A stretch of DNA of 24,205 nucleotides from Kiritimatiellales bacterium (GCA_021734595.1 JAIPIO010000013.1:1-24205); one strand, 5' to 3'; positions 1-7,769 are shown, numbered from the stretch's first letter. The notes: a model not told the origin generated them from the letters alone. Numbers and translations: made by a program.

Positions 1-1178
1 AGGATGGTGTCCACCCACTGGAAGTAGTGGTTGATGCTCTTGGGGAGGTCGGGTTTTTCAAGCTTGGCATGGATTTCCTGCGGATAGAAGCGCGGAGCAC
101 CGATGTGCGGCAGCAGCATGCTTCCTTCTTCGCCGATGATGAAGGCCCCCTGTTTGGGTAGTTTTTGGCCTTCCGGCAGATTGATGTCCGGGGCGCTGCC
201 GGGGCCGGCGCCCTCGCCATCGTACCAAATCCATTCGAAGTCCGAGGTGGTGCGTTCGGTGGGCGCAAAGCCAAGGCGGACGGTGTTTGTTTCCGGGTGC
301 CCGAAGCCGTTGGGCGCGCGACAGTCGGTCATCACCCATTTGGGCGGCTCAAGGCCAAGGCCGTTGAAGGGAGTGTCGTAGATATGCACGCCCATGTCGC
401 CGAGGGTGCCGCACCCGAAGTCAATGAACTTGCGCCAGTTGCTGCGGTGGTACTTGCCTTCGTGGTAGGGGTGTTTCGGGGCGGTGCCGAGGTACAGGTT
501 CCAGTCGAATCCGGTGGGGATGGGATCGGCGCCGGGGAAGGGCGCCCCGTCGTAGCCCCAGCTTTTGCCGGACCAGACGTAGACCTTCTTGATTTTGCCG
601 ATGACACCTTGCCGGAGGAAGTGCGTTGCCATCCGGTACTCGAGCCCGGAATGGCACTGGATGCCCATCTGGGTGACGAGGCCGGTTTTTGCTGCCATAT
701 CAATCAACTGGCGGGATTCGTAGATGTCGTGGGTGAGCGGTTTTTGGGTAAAGACGTGCTTGCCGAGCTTCATGGCGGCCATGGTGGCGGGGCAGTGGGC
801 GTGGTCGGGGGTGGCGACGATGACGGCGTCGATCTGGTTGCCCATGTCGGCGAACATTTTGCGGTAGTCCTGGTAGCGCTTGGCTTCGGCAAAGGGTAGC
901 GGTTGGGGCTTTTGATCATCGTTGCCCTTCTTCTTTTTTTTCTTTTTGCCGGTGCTGTTGAGCTCCCGCAGGTCGGGATCGCACAGGGCGACAATTTCGG
1001 TTTTGGGATGGGCGGCAACCGCTCGGGTGTTGCCTTTCCCCTGCGAGCCGTAGCCGATGGTGGCAACGTTGAGTTTGCTGTTGGGCGATTGCGACCAAAC
1101 ACCCGACGGCAGGAGGTTAAACCCGGCAATGGCGGTCGAGGCTTTGATAAAATGTTGTCTGTTGATGTTTGTTTTCAT
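1..1178 (-). CDS. Gfo/Idh/MocA family oxidoreductase, secreted type (3' end outside window)
   Basis: This is an NAD(P)-dependent oxidoreductase of the Gfo/Idh/MocA family, with about 392 codons visible and the C-terminus cut off by the window edge. The N-terminus (MKTNINRQHFIKASTA) resembles a Tat-type leader but has RQ where the twin arginines would be. A Rossmann segment follows (LNVATIGYGSQGKGN, then EIVALCDPDL), and then the family lysine motif in FTQKPLTH. After CDPDL there is a lysine-rich insertion of six consecutive Lys. The gene is a tandem paralogue of the next gene upstream, which shares NLLPSGVW, GTLGDMGVHIYDTPFNGLGLEP and GEEGSMLLPH-type segments. The ATG at 1178 is preceded by a strong AAGGAGGA. 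The family oxidises or reduces sugars and related polyols; the substrate is unknown. The neighbouring DUF1080 gene suggests glycoside or 3-keto-sugar metabolism (inference). Confidence 0.9.
   Translation of the reverse strand, partial: MKTNINRQHFIKASTAIAGFNLLPSGVWSQSPNSKLNVATIGYGSQGKGNTRAVAAHPKTEIVALCDPDLRELNSTGKKKKKKKGNDDQKPQPLPFAEAKRYQDYRKMFADMGNQIDAVIVATPDHAHCPATMAAMKLGKHVFTQKPLTHDIYESRQLIDMAAKTGLVTQMGIQCHSGLEYRMATHFLRQGVIGKIKKVYVWSGKSWGYDGAPFPGADPIPTGFDWNLYLGTAPKHPYHEGKYHRSNWRKFIDFGCGTLGDMGVHIYDTPFNGLGLEPPKWVMTDCRAPNGFGHPETNTVRLGFAPTERTTSDFEWIWYDGEGAGPGSAPDINLPEGQKLPKQGAFIIGEEGSMLLPHIGAPRFYPQEIHAKLEKPDLPKSINHYFQWVDTI
9..23. repeat. Dispersed palindrome TTCCA-N5-TGGAA (one mismatch)
   Basis: The sequence is GTCCA-CCCAC-TGGAA, one mismatch from the window's dispersed palindrome. 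It lies inside the oxidoreductase gene and is read as the YFQWVDT peptide. It is isolated, with no partner visible at 31 bp, and could be a chance match. Confidence 0.4.
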
Positions 1179-1235
1179 GTTCCTCCTTCTCTATTCGTTT
1201 AGATACGTAACGACAGCAATGCCACATGTTGGACA

Positions 1236-1265
1236 CACTTATATTGATCGGTCAAATATAAAGTG
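1236..1265. promoter_or_regulatory. AT-rich imperfect inverted repeat upstream of the distal oxidoreductase gene
   Basis: CACTTATATTGA and TCAAATATAAAGTG are near-complementary arms, with two single-base bulges, around a TCGG centre. The repeat lies 58-87 bp upstream of the ATG at 1178 in the 150-bp gap between the two oxidoreductase genes. It could be an operator or part of a promoter for the distal gene. No convincing -35/-10 pair was identified, so the role is open. Confidence 0.3.
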
Positions 1266-1277
1266 GCCGCCTGATTT

Positions 1278-1323
1278 TTCCAACCATTGGAAAAGTATTG
1301 GCGGATGTTTCCAATGGTTGGAA
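1278..1323. repeat. Pair of dispersed palindromes TTCCA-N5-TGGAA, 31 bp apart
   Basis: There are two exact copies, TTCCAACCATTGGAA at 1278 and TTCCAATGGTTGGAA at 1309. They are separated by 31 bp start to start, just after the stop codon of the upstream oxidoreductase (minus strand). Each would form a 5-6 bp DNA or RNA hairpin. Neither has a T-run typical of a terminator in the direction of transcription. Confidence 0.85.
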
Positions 1324-1328
1324 GTAGC

Positions 1329-2687
1329 CTAGTAGTTGCGGTAGTTGCGGGTGACGAGCCTGGTGGCTTCCGGCGAGTTGGTGAATTGCATCGCCTTGGA
1401 ATTCCAGTTGAGCTTTTTGCCCGGGAAGCGGTTGGCAACCACGCCCAGCAGCACGGTTTCCACCATTTTGGATGCGTACCCGAAGTGGGCCGTTGTGCCG
1501 GACTCCGTCCCCAGTATCGTGTTGATCCAGTTGTCATAGTGGCTGACATTTGCCGGAAGATCCGGCTTCACCTTGTAGAACTTTTCGTTGAGCTTCCGGG
1601 GGTAGAACTGTGGGCCGCCGACATGGGGTAGAAGCATGGTCCCTTCTTCCCCGATCACAAAGGCACCTTGCTGGGGAAAGCTCTGTTCTTCCAGCAATTC
1701 GCGCTCAGGGATTTTGTTCAGAGGGGAGAGGTCGCCGTCGAACCACGTCCAGGTGAAATCCTTGGTGGTCAGCTCGGTAGGGGCAAATCCCAGATCAATC
1801 CTGTTTGCTTCAGGATGGCCGAATCCCGTTGGGGCACGGCACTTGGCAATCACCCACTCGGCTGGTTCGAGGCCGAGGGCATTGAACGGGGTGTCGTAGA
1901 TGTGTACGCCCATATCGCCGAGGGTGCCGCAGCCGAAATCAATCATTCTGCGCCATTCCATGGTGTGGTATTTTCCCTCCAGATACGGCCGTTTCGGGGC
2001 GGTTTCAAGCCAGACGTTCCAGTCGAGGGTTTTCGGCACCGGATCGCTTCCGGTGTAGGGTGCGCCGTCATAGCCCCAGTTTTTAAAGGACCATACGTAG
2101 ACTTTTTTTATTTTGCCGAGGAAGCCGGATTTAATGACGTGGTTGCCCAGCCGGTAGGCAAGGCTGGACTGATTCTGCGTTCCCATCTGGGTCGCCACTC
2201 CGGTTCGCTTTGCCGTTGCTGCCAAAATTTTCGCTTCGGAGATTTCATGGGTGAGCGGTTTTTGCACATACACATGCTTGCCGAGCTTCATTGCGTCGAC
2301 CGTTGGGTTGTAGTGGGCGTGGTCGGGGGTTGCAACGATTACGGCGTCCACCTGGCCTGCCATGGTTGAAAGCATTTCCCGGTAGTCTTGGAACCGCTTG
2401 GCGTCGGGATGGCCGATTCCTTTGTTTTTTCTCTTTTTCTTGCCCGGTTTTCCGTCGCCTGCGACGGAGAGTTTTGCGAGGTCGGGATCGCACAGCGCTA
2501 CGATTTCGGTTTTCTCATGTGCGGCAACATTCTTGAGGTCGACCGTTCCCTTGCCGCCACATCCGATGCAGGCGACATGGAGCTGGCTGTTGGGCGACTT
2601 CGACCAGACGCCGGAGGGTAGCAGGTTGAAGGCGGCAACCGCGGTTGAGGTTTTGATGAAGTTTTGTCTGTTGACGGCAGCTTTCAT
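1329..2687 (-). CDS. Gfo/Idh/MocA family oxidoreductase, secreted type
   Basis: This 452-residue oxidoreductase has a Gfo/Idh/MocA NAD(P)-binding Rossmann fold (residues about 30-160, with VACIGCGGKGTVD and EIVALCDPDL). The catalytic-domain lysine lies in VYVQKPLTHEI, and the C-terminal alpha/beta domain is typical of the family, with GTLGDMGVHIYDTPFNALGLEP. The leader MKAAVNRQNFIKTSTAVAAF is Tat-like but carries a single Arg followed by Gln. After CDPDL comes a Lys-rich insert (GKPGKKKRKNKG), longer than in most family members. The start at 2687 follows AAGGAGAACGT. It sits 53 bp downstream of the DUF1080 lipoprotein on the same strand and is probably co-transcribed with it. Related proteins include glucoside 3-dehydrogenases and inositol dehydrogenases; the specific substrate cannot be read from the sequence. 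Confidence 0.93.
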   Translation of the reverse strand: MKAAVNRQNFIKTSTAVAAFNLLPSGVWSKSPNSQLHVACIGCGGKGTVDLKNVAAHEKTEIVALCDPDLAKLSVAGDGKPGKKKRKNKGIGHPDAKRFQDYREMLSTMAGQVDAVIVATPDHAHYNPTVDAMKLGKHVYVQKPLTHEISEAKILAATAKRTGVATQMGTQNQSSLAYRLGNHVIKSGFLGKIKKVYVWSFKNWGYDGAPYTGSDPVPKTLDWNVWLETAPKRPYLEGKYHTMEWRRMIDFGCGTLGDMGVHIYDTPFNALGLEPAEWVIAKCRAPTGFGHPEANRIDLGFAPTELTTKDFTWTWFDGDLSPLNKIPERELLEEQSFPQQGAFVIGEEGTMLLPHVGGPQFYPRKLNEKFYKVKPDLPANVSHYDNWINTILGTESGTTAHFGYASKMVETVLLGVVANRFPGKKLNWNSKAMQFTNSPEATRLVTRNYRNY

Positions 2688-2740
2688 ACGTTCTCCTTGT
2701 TTGCTGAAATTAAGCTTTGCGAAAGCAGGTTGCAGTTCGG

Positions 2741-3379
2741 TTAAAGCGCCCGGATCTGGATTTTCCTGAACTTGTAGGCATCGCCTTTGCCGTGGTGCTG
2801 AATCGCTACTGAACCTTCGGTAAAGACATCGTGAATCGTGTCAACCGTTTGTTTGCCATTGACCCACGTCTGTATGCGACTGCCCTCGCAGCGGATCTTG
2901 AAGGTGTTCCATTCACCCTCTTTGTAACAATTCCCGGCCCTTTTAAAATAGGCATCCATTCCGGTTTTGTCATCTGTTGGCCAGACCCATCCGGAACCGA
3001 TGGCATAGATCGACCCGCTTTTCTGACCAGCGATTTCACATTGGTATCCCAATTGTCTGGAGCCTTCCGTGCAGCGGAATCCGATGCCCGAATTGTACGG
3101 GGGCTCAGGCATCAGCGCCTCAACGACCAGTTCGAAATCCTTGAATTTTTTCTCGTTGAGCACCCACACATTCGACGTGGCGCGAATCTCGATTATTCCA
3201 CCTACGACCTTGATGTCCGCGTTGGTGTCGATGTTGCCTTTTCTATCCAGCGCCTTCCATCCGTTCATCGTCTTTCCGTCAAAGAGCTGGATCCATTCGC
3301 TTGTTTTTCCCGTCGAAGTGCATCCTGCAATGGAAGCGGCTATCATCAGAACTGCAATTGCATATTTTATCGTACACAT
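2741..3379 (-). CDS. DUF1080 (3-keto-disaccharide hydrolase-like) lipoprotein
   Basis: The protein has 212 residues. Residues 1-20 form a lipoprotein signal ending in the lipobox IAGC (Cys20), so the mature protein is predicted to be membrane-anchored. The rest is a concanavalin-like DUF1080 domain: it opens with WIQLFDGKTMNGWKALD, continues through NSGIGFRC, YQCEIAGQ and GEWNTFKIRCEGSRIQTWVNG, and ends with IQHHGKGDAYKFRKIQIR. Members of this family have been shown to hydrolyse 3-keto-glycosides. That would pair naturally with the downstream Gfo/Idh/MocA oxidoreductases (inference). The ATG at 3379 lies inside the last codons of the upstream LVIVD gene (13-bp overlap). An AAGGGAA ribosome site is embedded in that gene's end, so the two are translationally coupled. 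Confidence 0.9.
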   Translation of the reverse strand: MCTIKYAIAVLMIAASIAGCTSTGKTSEWIQLFDGKTMNGWKALDRKGNIDTNADIKVVGGIIEIRATSNVWVLNEKKFKDFELVVEALMPEPPYNSGIGFRCTEGSRQLGYQCEIAGQKSGSIYAIGSGWVWPTDDKTGMDAYFKRAGNCYKEGEWNTFKIRCEGSRIQTWVNGKQTVDTIHDVFTEGSVAIQHHGKGDAYKFRKIQIRAL

Positions 3380-4512
3380 GGGTTCCCTTGCTTTTCCTCG
3401 GCCCGTTTACGGATACCTTCGCCATTTACTTTTAAAATCAAAAGTCCGTTGTCGGTCTGGGCACTCACATACAGATAGCCATCACGGTAGATCAGATCGT
3501 GGTAGTTGTCTGTCTTCTTTGCGTCTTTATTATAGCGGGGAAAGCTCTGCCCGGCGAGGTGCACCGGTTTCGCGGGGTTGGTGATGTCGTATGCGTCGAT
3601 GCTCTGGCCACCCGCGCAGAAAACAACATTGCCGGCAATGGTCAGTCCGTTGGGGCCGCGCACGTCCGAAACCGGCAGCGCGGCCACGATCTTTGGGATG
3701 GCCGGGTCGGAAATATCCACCACCACCATGTTGGCGGTGCCCGGTCCCGCCGTCAGGCGTGCCTTTACGCTGAAGCTTCCGCCGATAATGGCATAATGCC
3801 CTTTCACCTGCACGCGGTTGGCGCCAATCAGCTCTTGGGCCTCCGCCATGCCAACCAGCTTCCACTGGTCGACCGGAAGTAGTTTCCCGTTTCCCAAAAC
3901 CTTGATGACACCCATTCGGCCAACGGGGGGAGTAAAACCCGCCGGATCAACAATCACGAGATGGTCGCCATAGCGGTCGATGTCGTGCGGCTTGACAAAA
4001 TCAAACCGTTTGTGCGTTTCCAACGTACCGAACAGGGTTGGGTTTTTCATATCGCTTATATCAAAAGCATCGATATATCCAGATTTGCACGCAGCGAATA
4101 CATAATCGTCCAGTTTGACCATGCCATTAATCGAATCAATACGAGGACGGTCTGAAATCGTTTTCAGGATAAACGGGTTGCGTGGATCCTTTACATCCAG
4201 TGACAGGAAATCCCGCGTTCCCAGCAGCAGGTGGTCGCCGACCGGAAGGACCGTTTCCGAATCCGGGATTTCCTCGCCGTTCTTGAACCACAGGATTTCC
4301 GGCTTGGCCGGGTTGGAGATGTCGATAATCGAAAGCGATTGTCCCTTGCCCGGCACAAAGGCGAGATTGCCCGATAGCGCCACATCGTGCGCGCCGCTCA
4401 ACGCCTCGTCGTGCAGCGTCATCGAAACAATCGAAAACGGCTCCGCCAAGACACCCATCGCAACCAGAAAGCCCACCGACATCCAAACATTCAGTTTGCC
4501 GTTTGTTCTCAT
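3367..4512 (-). CDS. Secreted LVIVD-repeat beta-propeller protein
   Basis: The protein has 381 residues. A signal peptide spans residues 1-24 (KLNVWMSVGFLVAMGVLAEP). It is followed by at least six LVIVD-type blades with the pattern D[IV]S-[ND]P-x-x-P. Examples are LSIIDISNPAKPEIL, LSLDVKDPRNPFIL, IDAFDISDMKNPTLF, VVVDISDPAIPKIV and IDAYDITNPAKPVHL. Such propellers are usually extracytoplasmic and serve in binding or as scaffolds; no catalytic function is assignable. The start at 4512 follows AAAGGAAAA. It is the first gene of a four-gene leftward unit (LVIVD, DUF1080 and two oxidoreductases) and is divergent from the HzsA-like gene across 144 bp. Confidence 0.88.
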   Translation of the reverse strand: MRTNGKLNVWMSVGFLVAMGVLAEPFSIVSMTLHDEALSGAHDVALSGNLAFVPGKGQSLSIIDISNPAKPEILWFKNGEEIPDSETVLPVGDHLLLGTRDFLSLDVKDPRNPFILKTISDRPRIDSINGMVKLDDYVFAACKSGYIDAFDISDMKNPTLFGTLETHKRFDFVKPHDIDRYGDHLVIVDPAGFTPPVGRMGVIKVLGNGKLLPVDQWKLVGMAEAQELIGANRVQVKGHYAIIGGSFSVKARLTAGPGTANMVVVDISDPAIPKIVAALPVSDVRGPNGLTIAGNVVFCAGGQSIDAYDITNPAKPVHLAGQSFPRYNKDAKKTDNYHDLIYRDGYLYVSAQTDNGLLILKVNGEGIRKRAEEKQGNPCVR

Positions 4513-4656
4513 TTTTCCTTTAAACCCATTTCAGACAAAACGATACCGGTTTATCACTGTTGGACAAGGCTATCTTGCATATCAAAAACAGTACCCCTAT
4601 CCGCACGCAATAATTGTGTCGAAATTCAATTAAGTGGGCTGGTAAGCTGACGGCGT

Positions 4657-6834
4657 ATGAAAATCATATGCCTAGCCACATGTCTCTGCCTGCACCTTTC
4701 GGCGGGAGGACTCGCCGCACAGGATTCCGTTGCGATTGAGAAGGATTGGCTGGCGCAGGATAGTCGGATCTCGGCGGACAGCGACTATTTGCGTGCGTGC
4801 GCCGAGCGCAGGCAAAAGCGGCTGCGCAGGACTATGGGTGCCGTCCCATCCATCGTCTTCCTGAAAAACACGGAGTTTGGCAACGCGCCCCGGCTCGCGA
4901 TGTCGCTTAGCGACGGCCCTTACGGAGGAAAACCGTTCAAGGAGGGGGCGGCGGTGGTGATGTACAGTTTCGCGACGGACGGCAAAGGCAGAACAGAAAC
5001 ACTGCTGGACGCCCCGGCAGGAATGATCCGCGATCTGGATGTCTCCTTTGACGGCAATCGGATTCTCTTTTCGTGGAAGAAAAACCAGCGCGATGACTAC
5101 CATATTTATGAAATGACCGTTGCCACGAAGCAGGTGCGGCAGGTGACCAAGGAAAATGCCGTGGCGGATATCCAGGCGCGCTACCTGCCGGACAACCGCA
5201 TCCTCTACCACTCTACGCGTTGTGTGAACGTGGTGGACTGCAACGAAAAGATCGACGTGGTGAATCTCTATACCTGCGACATGGATGGCGGGAATATTGC
5301 CCGGTTGACATACGACCAGGTTTCGACGCAGTTCCCATCCATCCTCGCAGACGGGCGCATTGTCTACACGCGCTGGGACTACAACGACCGGGGGCAAATC
5401 TACACGCAGGGGCTGTTCACGATGAACATGGACGGCACCCAGCAGACGGCGCTGTATGGAAACAATTCGTGGTATCCCACCTCGCTGATCCAGGCACGCT
5501 CCATCCCCGGAACATCTGATCTGCTCGCAATCGCCGCCGGTCATCACACGCCGCCCTGCGGCAAGCTTGCGCTTGTTTCGGTGGCGCAGGGGCGCGAGGA
5601 GGGGCGGGGCGTCAAGCTGCTGGCACCGGAACGGAGCATCAAGTATGAGCGCAAGGACAAGGCGGATCAGGATGATGTTGTTTTTCAGTATCCCTATCCA
5701 CTCACTCGCGATGAATTCCTGACCGGCTGTTCCCTGTTTGGAAAAAAGAAAAGCACGCATTTCGGGATCTACTGGATGAACCGCAAGGGCGAGCGCGAGC
5801 TGCTGGCATGGGATCCGGAAAACGCCTTGCGCCATCCTGTTCCGCTGATGCCGCGAAAAAAAGTTGCAGGACGCAGCGGCGTAGCGAACCCGGCTGAGAA
5901 GCACGGCCGTTTCTACGTTGACAACGTCTACTTTGGTCCTGGACTCAAAGGCGTGCCGAAAGGAACCATAAAACGGCTGCGCGTGATTGCGCTGGAGTTC
6001 CGCCCGGCGGCGGTCGGGTTGAGTGGCAACCAGGGGGAGGCGGGCAAGGCCCGCGTCTGCACGCCGGTCAGTATTTCCGGTGCATGGGACGTAAAAAAAG
6101 TGCTGGGCGACACCAAGGTTCATGAGGACGGCTCCGCTTTCTTCAAGGTTCCCGCCCGCGTCCCGGTCTATTTCCAGGCAATGGATGCCAACGGCCACGC
6201 CGTTCAGTCCATGCGGAGCTGGTCAACGCTCCAGCCCGGCGAAACATTTTCCTGCGTGGGGTGCCATGAAGACAAGAATTCAGCCCCGGTCACTTCTGGC
6301 CGGCTGTCCATGGCCATGAAGGCGGGGCCGCGGGAACTGGAACCGTTTTACGGTCCCGTGCGCGGATTTAGTTTCCTGAAGGAGGTCCAGCCGATCTTCG
6401 ATGCCAAGTGCATCGAGTGCCACAACGGAAAAAAGAAATTCAGCCTGCTTGGTCGCCCCGTTAACGAGGAGAGAAGCAGAAGGAAATGGACGGAGTCGTA
6501 CATCAGCCTGCTGCAGGCCGAGGGGAAGAAAACCCGCTATGCCAAGTCGAACAAGATGATCAACTGGATTTCGCCGCAGTCCGGGCCCGTCATGCTGGAA
6601 CCCTATTCGTTCGGTGCTGCAAAAAGCCCGATGCTCGCCATGCTCAGGAAGGGGCACCAGAAAGTGGATATCACCGTTGAGGAATATGAAAAACTTGCCT
6701 GCTGGATCGATCTGGTTGTACCCTTCTGCGGCGACTACACCGAGGCCAACGGCTGGAGCGAACAGGAGAAAGGCTGGTATACCCGGCAGGTCGAAAAACA
6801 GCGGCGGCTGGCCGCGCTTGAAAACCGGGAGTAA
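4657..6834 (+). CDS. HzsA-related di-heme c-type cytochrome / beta-propeller protein
   Basis: The protein has 725 residues. The signal peptide (residues 1 to about 21) ends near LAAQD. The N-terminal and middle parts carry TolB/PD40-like propeller segments (DLDVSFDGNRILFSW, IYEMTVATKQVRQVT, LYTCDMDGGNIARLT, LFTMNMDGTQQTALYG). A region similar to the middle domain of the hydrazine synthase alpha subunit follows. The C-terminal third has two c-type heme motifs, CVGCH at 533-537 and CIECH at 585-589. Proteins of this HzsA-related family are common in Planctomycetes, Verrucomicrobia and relatives that do not perform anammox, and their function is unknown. No other hydrazine synthase subunits are nearby, so anammox activity is not implied. 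No strong ribosome site precedes the ATG; it was chosen for the signal peptide. thiL follows after 4 bp. Confidence 0.85.
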   Translation: MKIICLATCLCLHLSAGGLAAQDSVAIEKDWLAQDSRISADSDYLRACAERRQKRLRRTMGAVPSIVFLKNTEFGNAPRLAMSLSDGPYGGKPFKEGAAVVMYSFATDGKGRTETLLDAPAGMIRDLDVSFDGNRILFSWKKNQRDDYHIYEMTVATKQVRQVTKENAVADIQARYLPDNRILYHSTRCVNVVDCNEKIDVVNLYTCDMDGGNIARLTYDQVSTQFPSILADGRIVYTRWDYNDRGQIYTQGLFTMNMDGTQQTALYGNNSWYPTSLIQARSIPGTSDLLAIAAGHHTPPCGKLALVSVAQGREEGRGVKLLAPERSIKYERKDKADQDDVVFQYPYPLTRDEFLTGCSLFGKKKSTHFGIYWMNRKGERELLAWDPENALRHPVPLMPRKKVAGRSGVANPAEKHGRFYVDNVYFGPGLKGVPKGTIKRLRVIALEFRPAAVGLSGNQGEAGKARVCTPVSISGAWDVKKVLGDTKVHEDGSAFFKVPARVPVYFQAMDANGHAVQSMRSWSTLQPGETFSCVGCHEDKNSAPVTSGRLSMAMKAGPRELEPFYGPVRGFSFLKEVQPIFDAKCIECHNGKKKFSLLGRPVNEERSRRKWTESYISLLQAEGKKTRYAKSNKMINWISPQSGPVMLEPYSFGAAKSPMLAMLRKGHQKVDITVEEYEKLACWIDLVVPFCGDYTEANGWSEQEKGWYTRQVEKQRRLAALENRE

Positions 6835-6838
6835 ACGC

Positions 6839-7768
6839 ATGGAAACACTCGGAGACATACGCGAACTCGAAGCCATTAAACGGCTGACGCAAAAGCTCGG
6901 CACCAATCCCTATCTGCGTACCGGGGCGGGGGACGACTGCGCGGTGGCGGAAGTTCCAGGGTCTGGAACCGACCAGGTCTTCACCACCGATCCCGTCATC
7001 GAAAACGTCCACTTTCTGCCGTCCGACGAACCGTATCTGATTGGTAGCAAGGCCGTCGGCAGGGTGCTGAGCGATATCGCCGCGATGGGGGCAAGACCGC
7101 AGTGGTTGCTGGTGAACGTCGTCGCGCCTGCGGATCAGGTTTTCCAGGCATTGGAAGAAATCTACGACGGAGTTACAGACCTTGGAAAACGCTTCGGCGC
7201 AACGGTCATCGGCGGCGATCTGACCAAGGGGCCGTGTCTGGAGCTGCATGTGTTCGGAACGGGCACCCTGCCTGCTGGAAGCGCACTGCTGCGTTCGGGC
7301 GCGAAGGCTGGGGATCATGTTTTTGTGACCGGGCCGCTGGGCGGCAGCAGCAAGGGGAAACATCTCAGCTTTGTTCCGCGGGTGGAGGAGGGGATCTTTC
7401 TGCGCGAAACCGGGCTGGTGAATGCGATGATGGATATCAGCGACGGGTTGGCGACCGACCTGCGGCACATTCTCTCGCAAAGCGGGGTCGGCGCCATTCT
7501 CGATGCCGAGGCGATCCCAAAAAACGAGAAGCTCGCAAACGCGCTGTACGACGGCGAGGATTTCGAGCTGCTGCTGACCGTTTCGCCGGAACATGCCGCC
7601 CAGTTGAATTTCCAATGGCTGGAAAAGTTTGGCGAAAAACTTCCAATGATAGGAACCGTTACCGAGCAGAAGCAGGTATTGCAGTTGCGCACGGCGGATG
7701 GCACACTCCGGACATTGGAAGAACGGGCGTTTGAGCATTTTATGGATATGAAGCAAAGGGAGGAATGA
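6839..7768 (+). CDS. thiL: Thiamine-monophosphate kinase
   Basis: The protein has 309 residues and phosphorylates thiamine monophosphate to thiamine diphosphate with ATP, in the cytoplasm. Family motifs are RTGAGDDCAV near the start, FTTDPVIENVHF, KAVGRVLSDIAAMGARP, the GGDLTKG Mg/ATP segment, VFVTGPLGGS, and MDISDGLATDLRHI followed by GEDFELLLTV. The ATG at 6839 was chosen over an upstream in-frame start because GGGAG lies just before it and the family begins here. It lies 4 bp after the HzsA-like stop codon. The gene is unusually dense in the window's dispersed palindrome, with five sites. These are read as VPGSGT (about 38-43), FQALE (102-106), VTDLGK, FQWLE (258-262) and LPMIGT (about 267-272). 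None appears to break the fold. Confidence 0.95.
   Translation: METLGDIRELEAIKRLTQKLGTNPYLRTGAGDDCAVAEVPGSGTDQVFTTDPVIENVHFLPSDEPYLIGSKAVGRVLSDIAAMGARPQWLLVNVVAPADQVFQALEEIYDGVTDLGKRFGATVIGGDLTKGPCLELHVFGTGTLPAGSALLRSGAKAGDHVFVTGPLGGSSKGKHLSFVPRVEEGIFLRETGLVNAMMDISDGLATDLRHILSQSGVGAILDAEAIPKNEKLANALYDGEDFELLLTVSPEHAAQLNFQWLEKFGEKLPMIGTVTEQKQVLQLRTADGTLRTLEERAFEHFMDMKQREE
6954..6968. repeat. Dispersed palindrome TTCCA-N5-TGGAA inside thiL
   Basis: The exact copy TTCCAGGGTCTGGAA is extended by one further base pair to GTTCCAG...CTGGAAC. It is read in thiL as EVPGSGT, in the surface segment between GDDCAV and the next strand. Confidence 0.8.
7142..7187. repeat. Pair of dispersed palindromes inside thiL, 31 bp apart
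   Basis: The exact copy TTCCAGGCATTGGAA at 7142 is read as FQALE. A one-mismatch copy, TTACAGACCTTGGAA, lies 31 bp later at 7173 and is read as VTDLGK. The spacing matches the other pairs in the window. Confidence 0.7.
7610..7655. repeat. Pair of dispersed palindromes inside thiL, 31 bp apart
   Basis: The exact copy TTCCAATGGCTGGAA at 7610 is read as FQWLE. A one-mismatch copy, TTCCAATGATAGGAA, lies at 7641 and is read as LPMIG. The spacing is 31 bp start to start, near the C-terminal coding end of thiL. Confidence 0.75.
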
Positions 7769-7769
7769 G

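Noticed and set aside
4672..6198. Long open frame (about 500 codons) on the minus strand opposite the HzsA-like gene
   Set aside because: It is an antisense shadow of a GC-rich gene. The translation is rich in Arg, His and Val without a domain, and the plus-strand frame has a signal peptide and heme motifs.
4657..6834. True hydrazine synthase subunit (anammox)
   Set aside because: No HzsB/C-like genes or other anammox genes are present, and HzsA-like proteins are common in organisms without anammox.
6614..6838. Upstream extension of thiL by 75 codons
   Set aside because: It overlaps the end of the HzsA-like gene in another frame. The family N-terminus and a ribosome site are at 6839.
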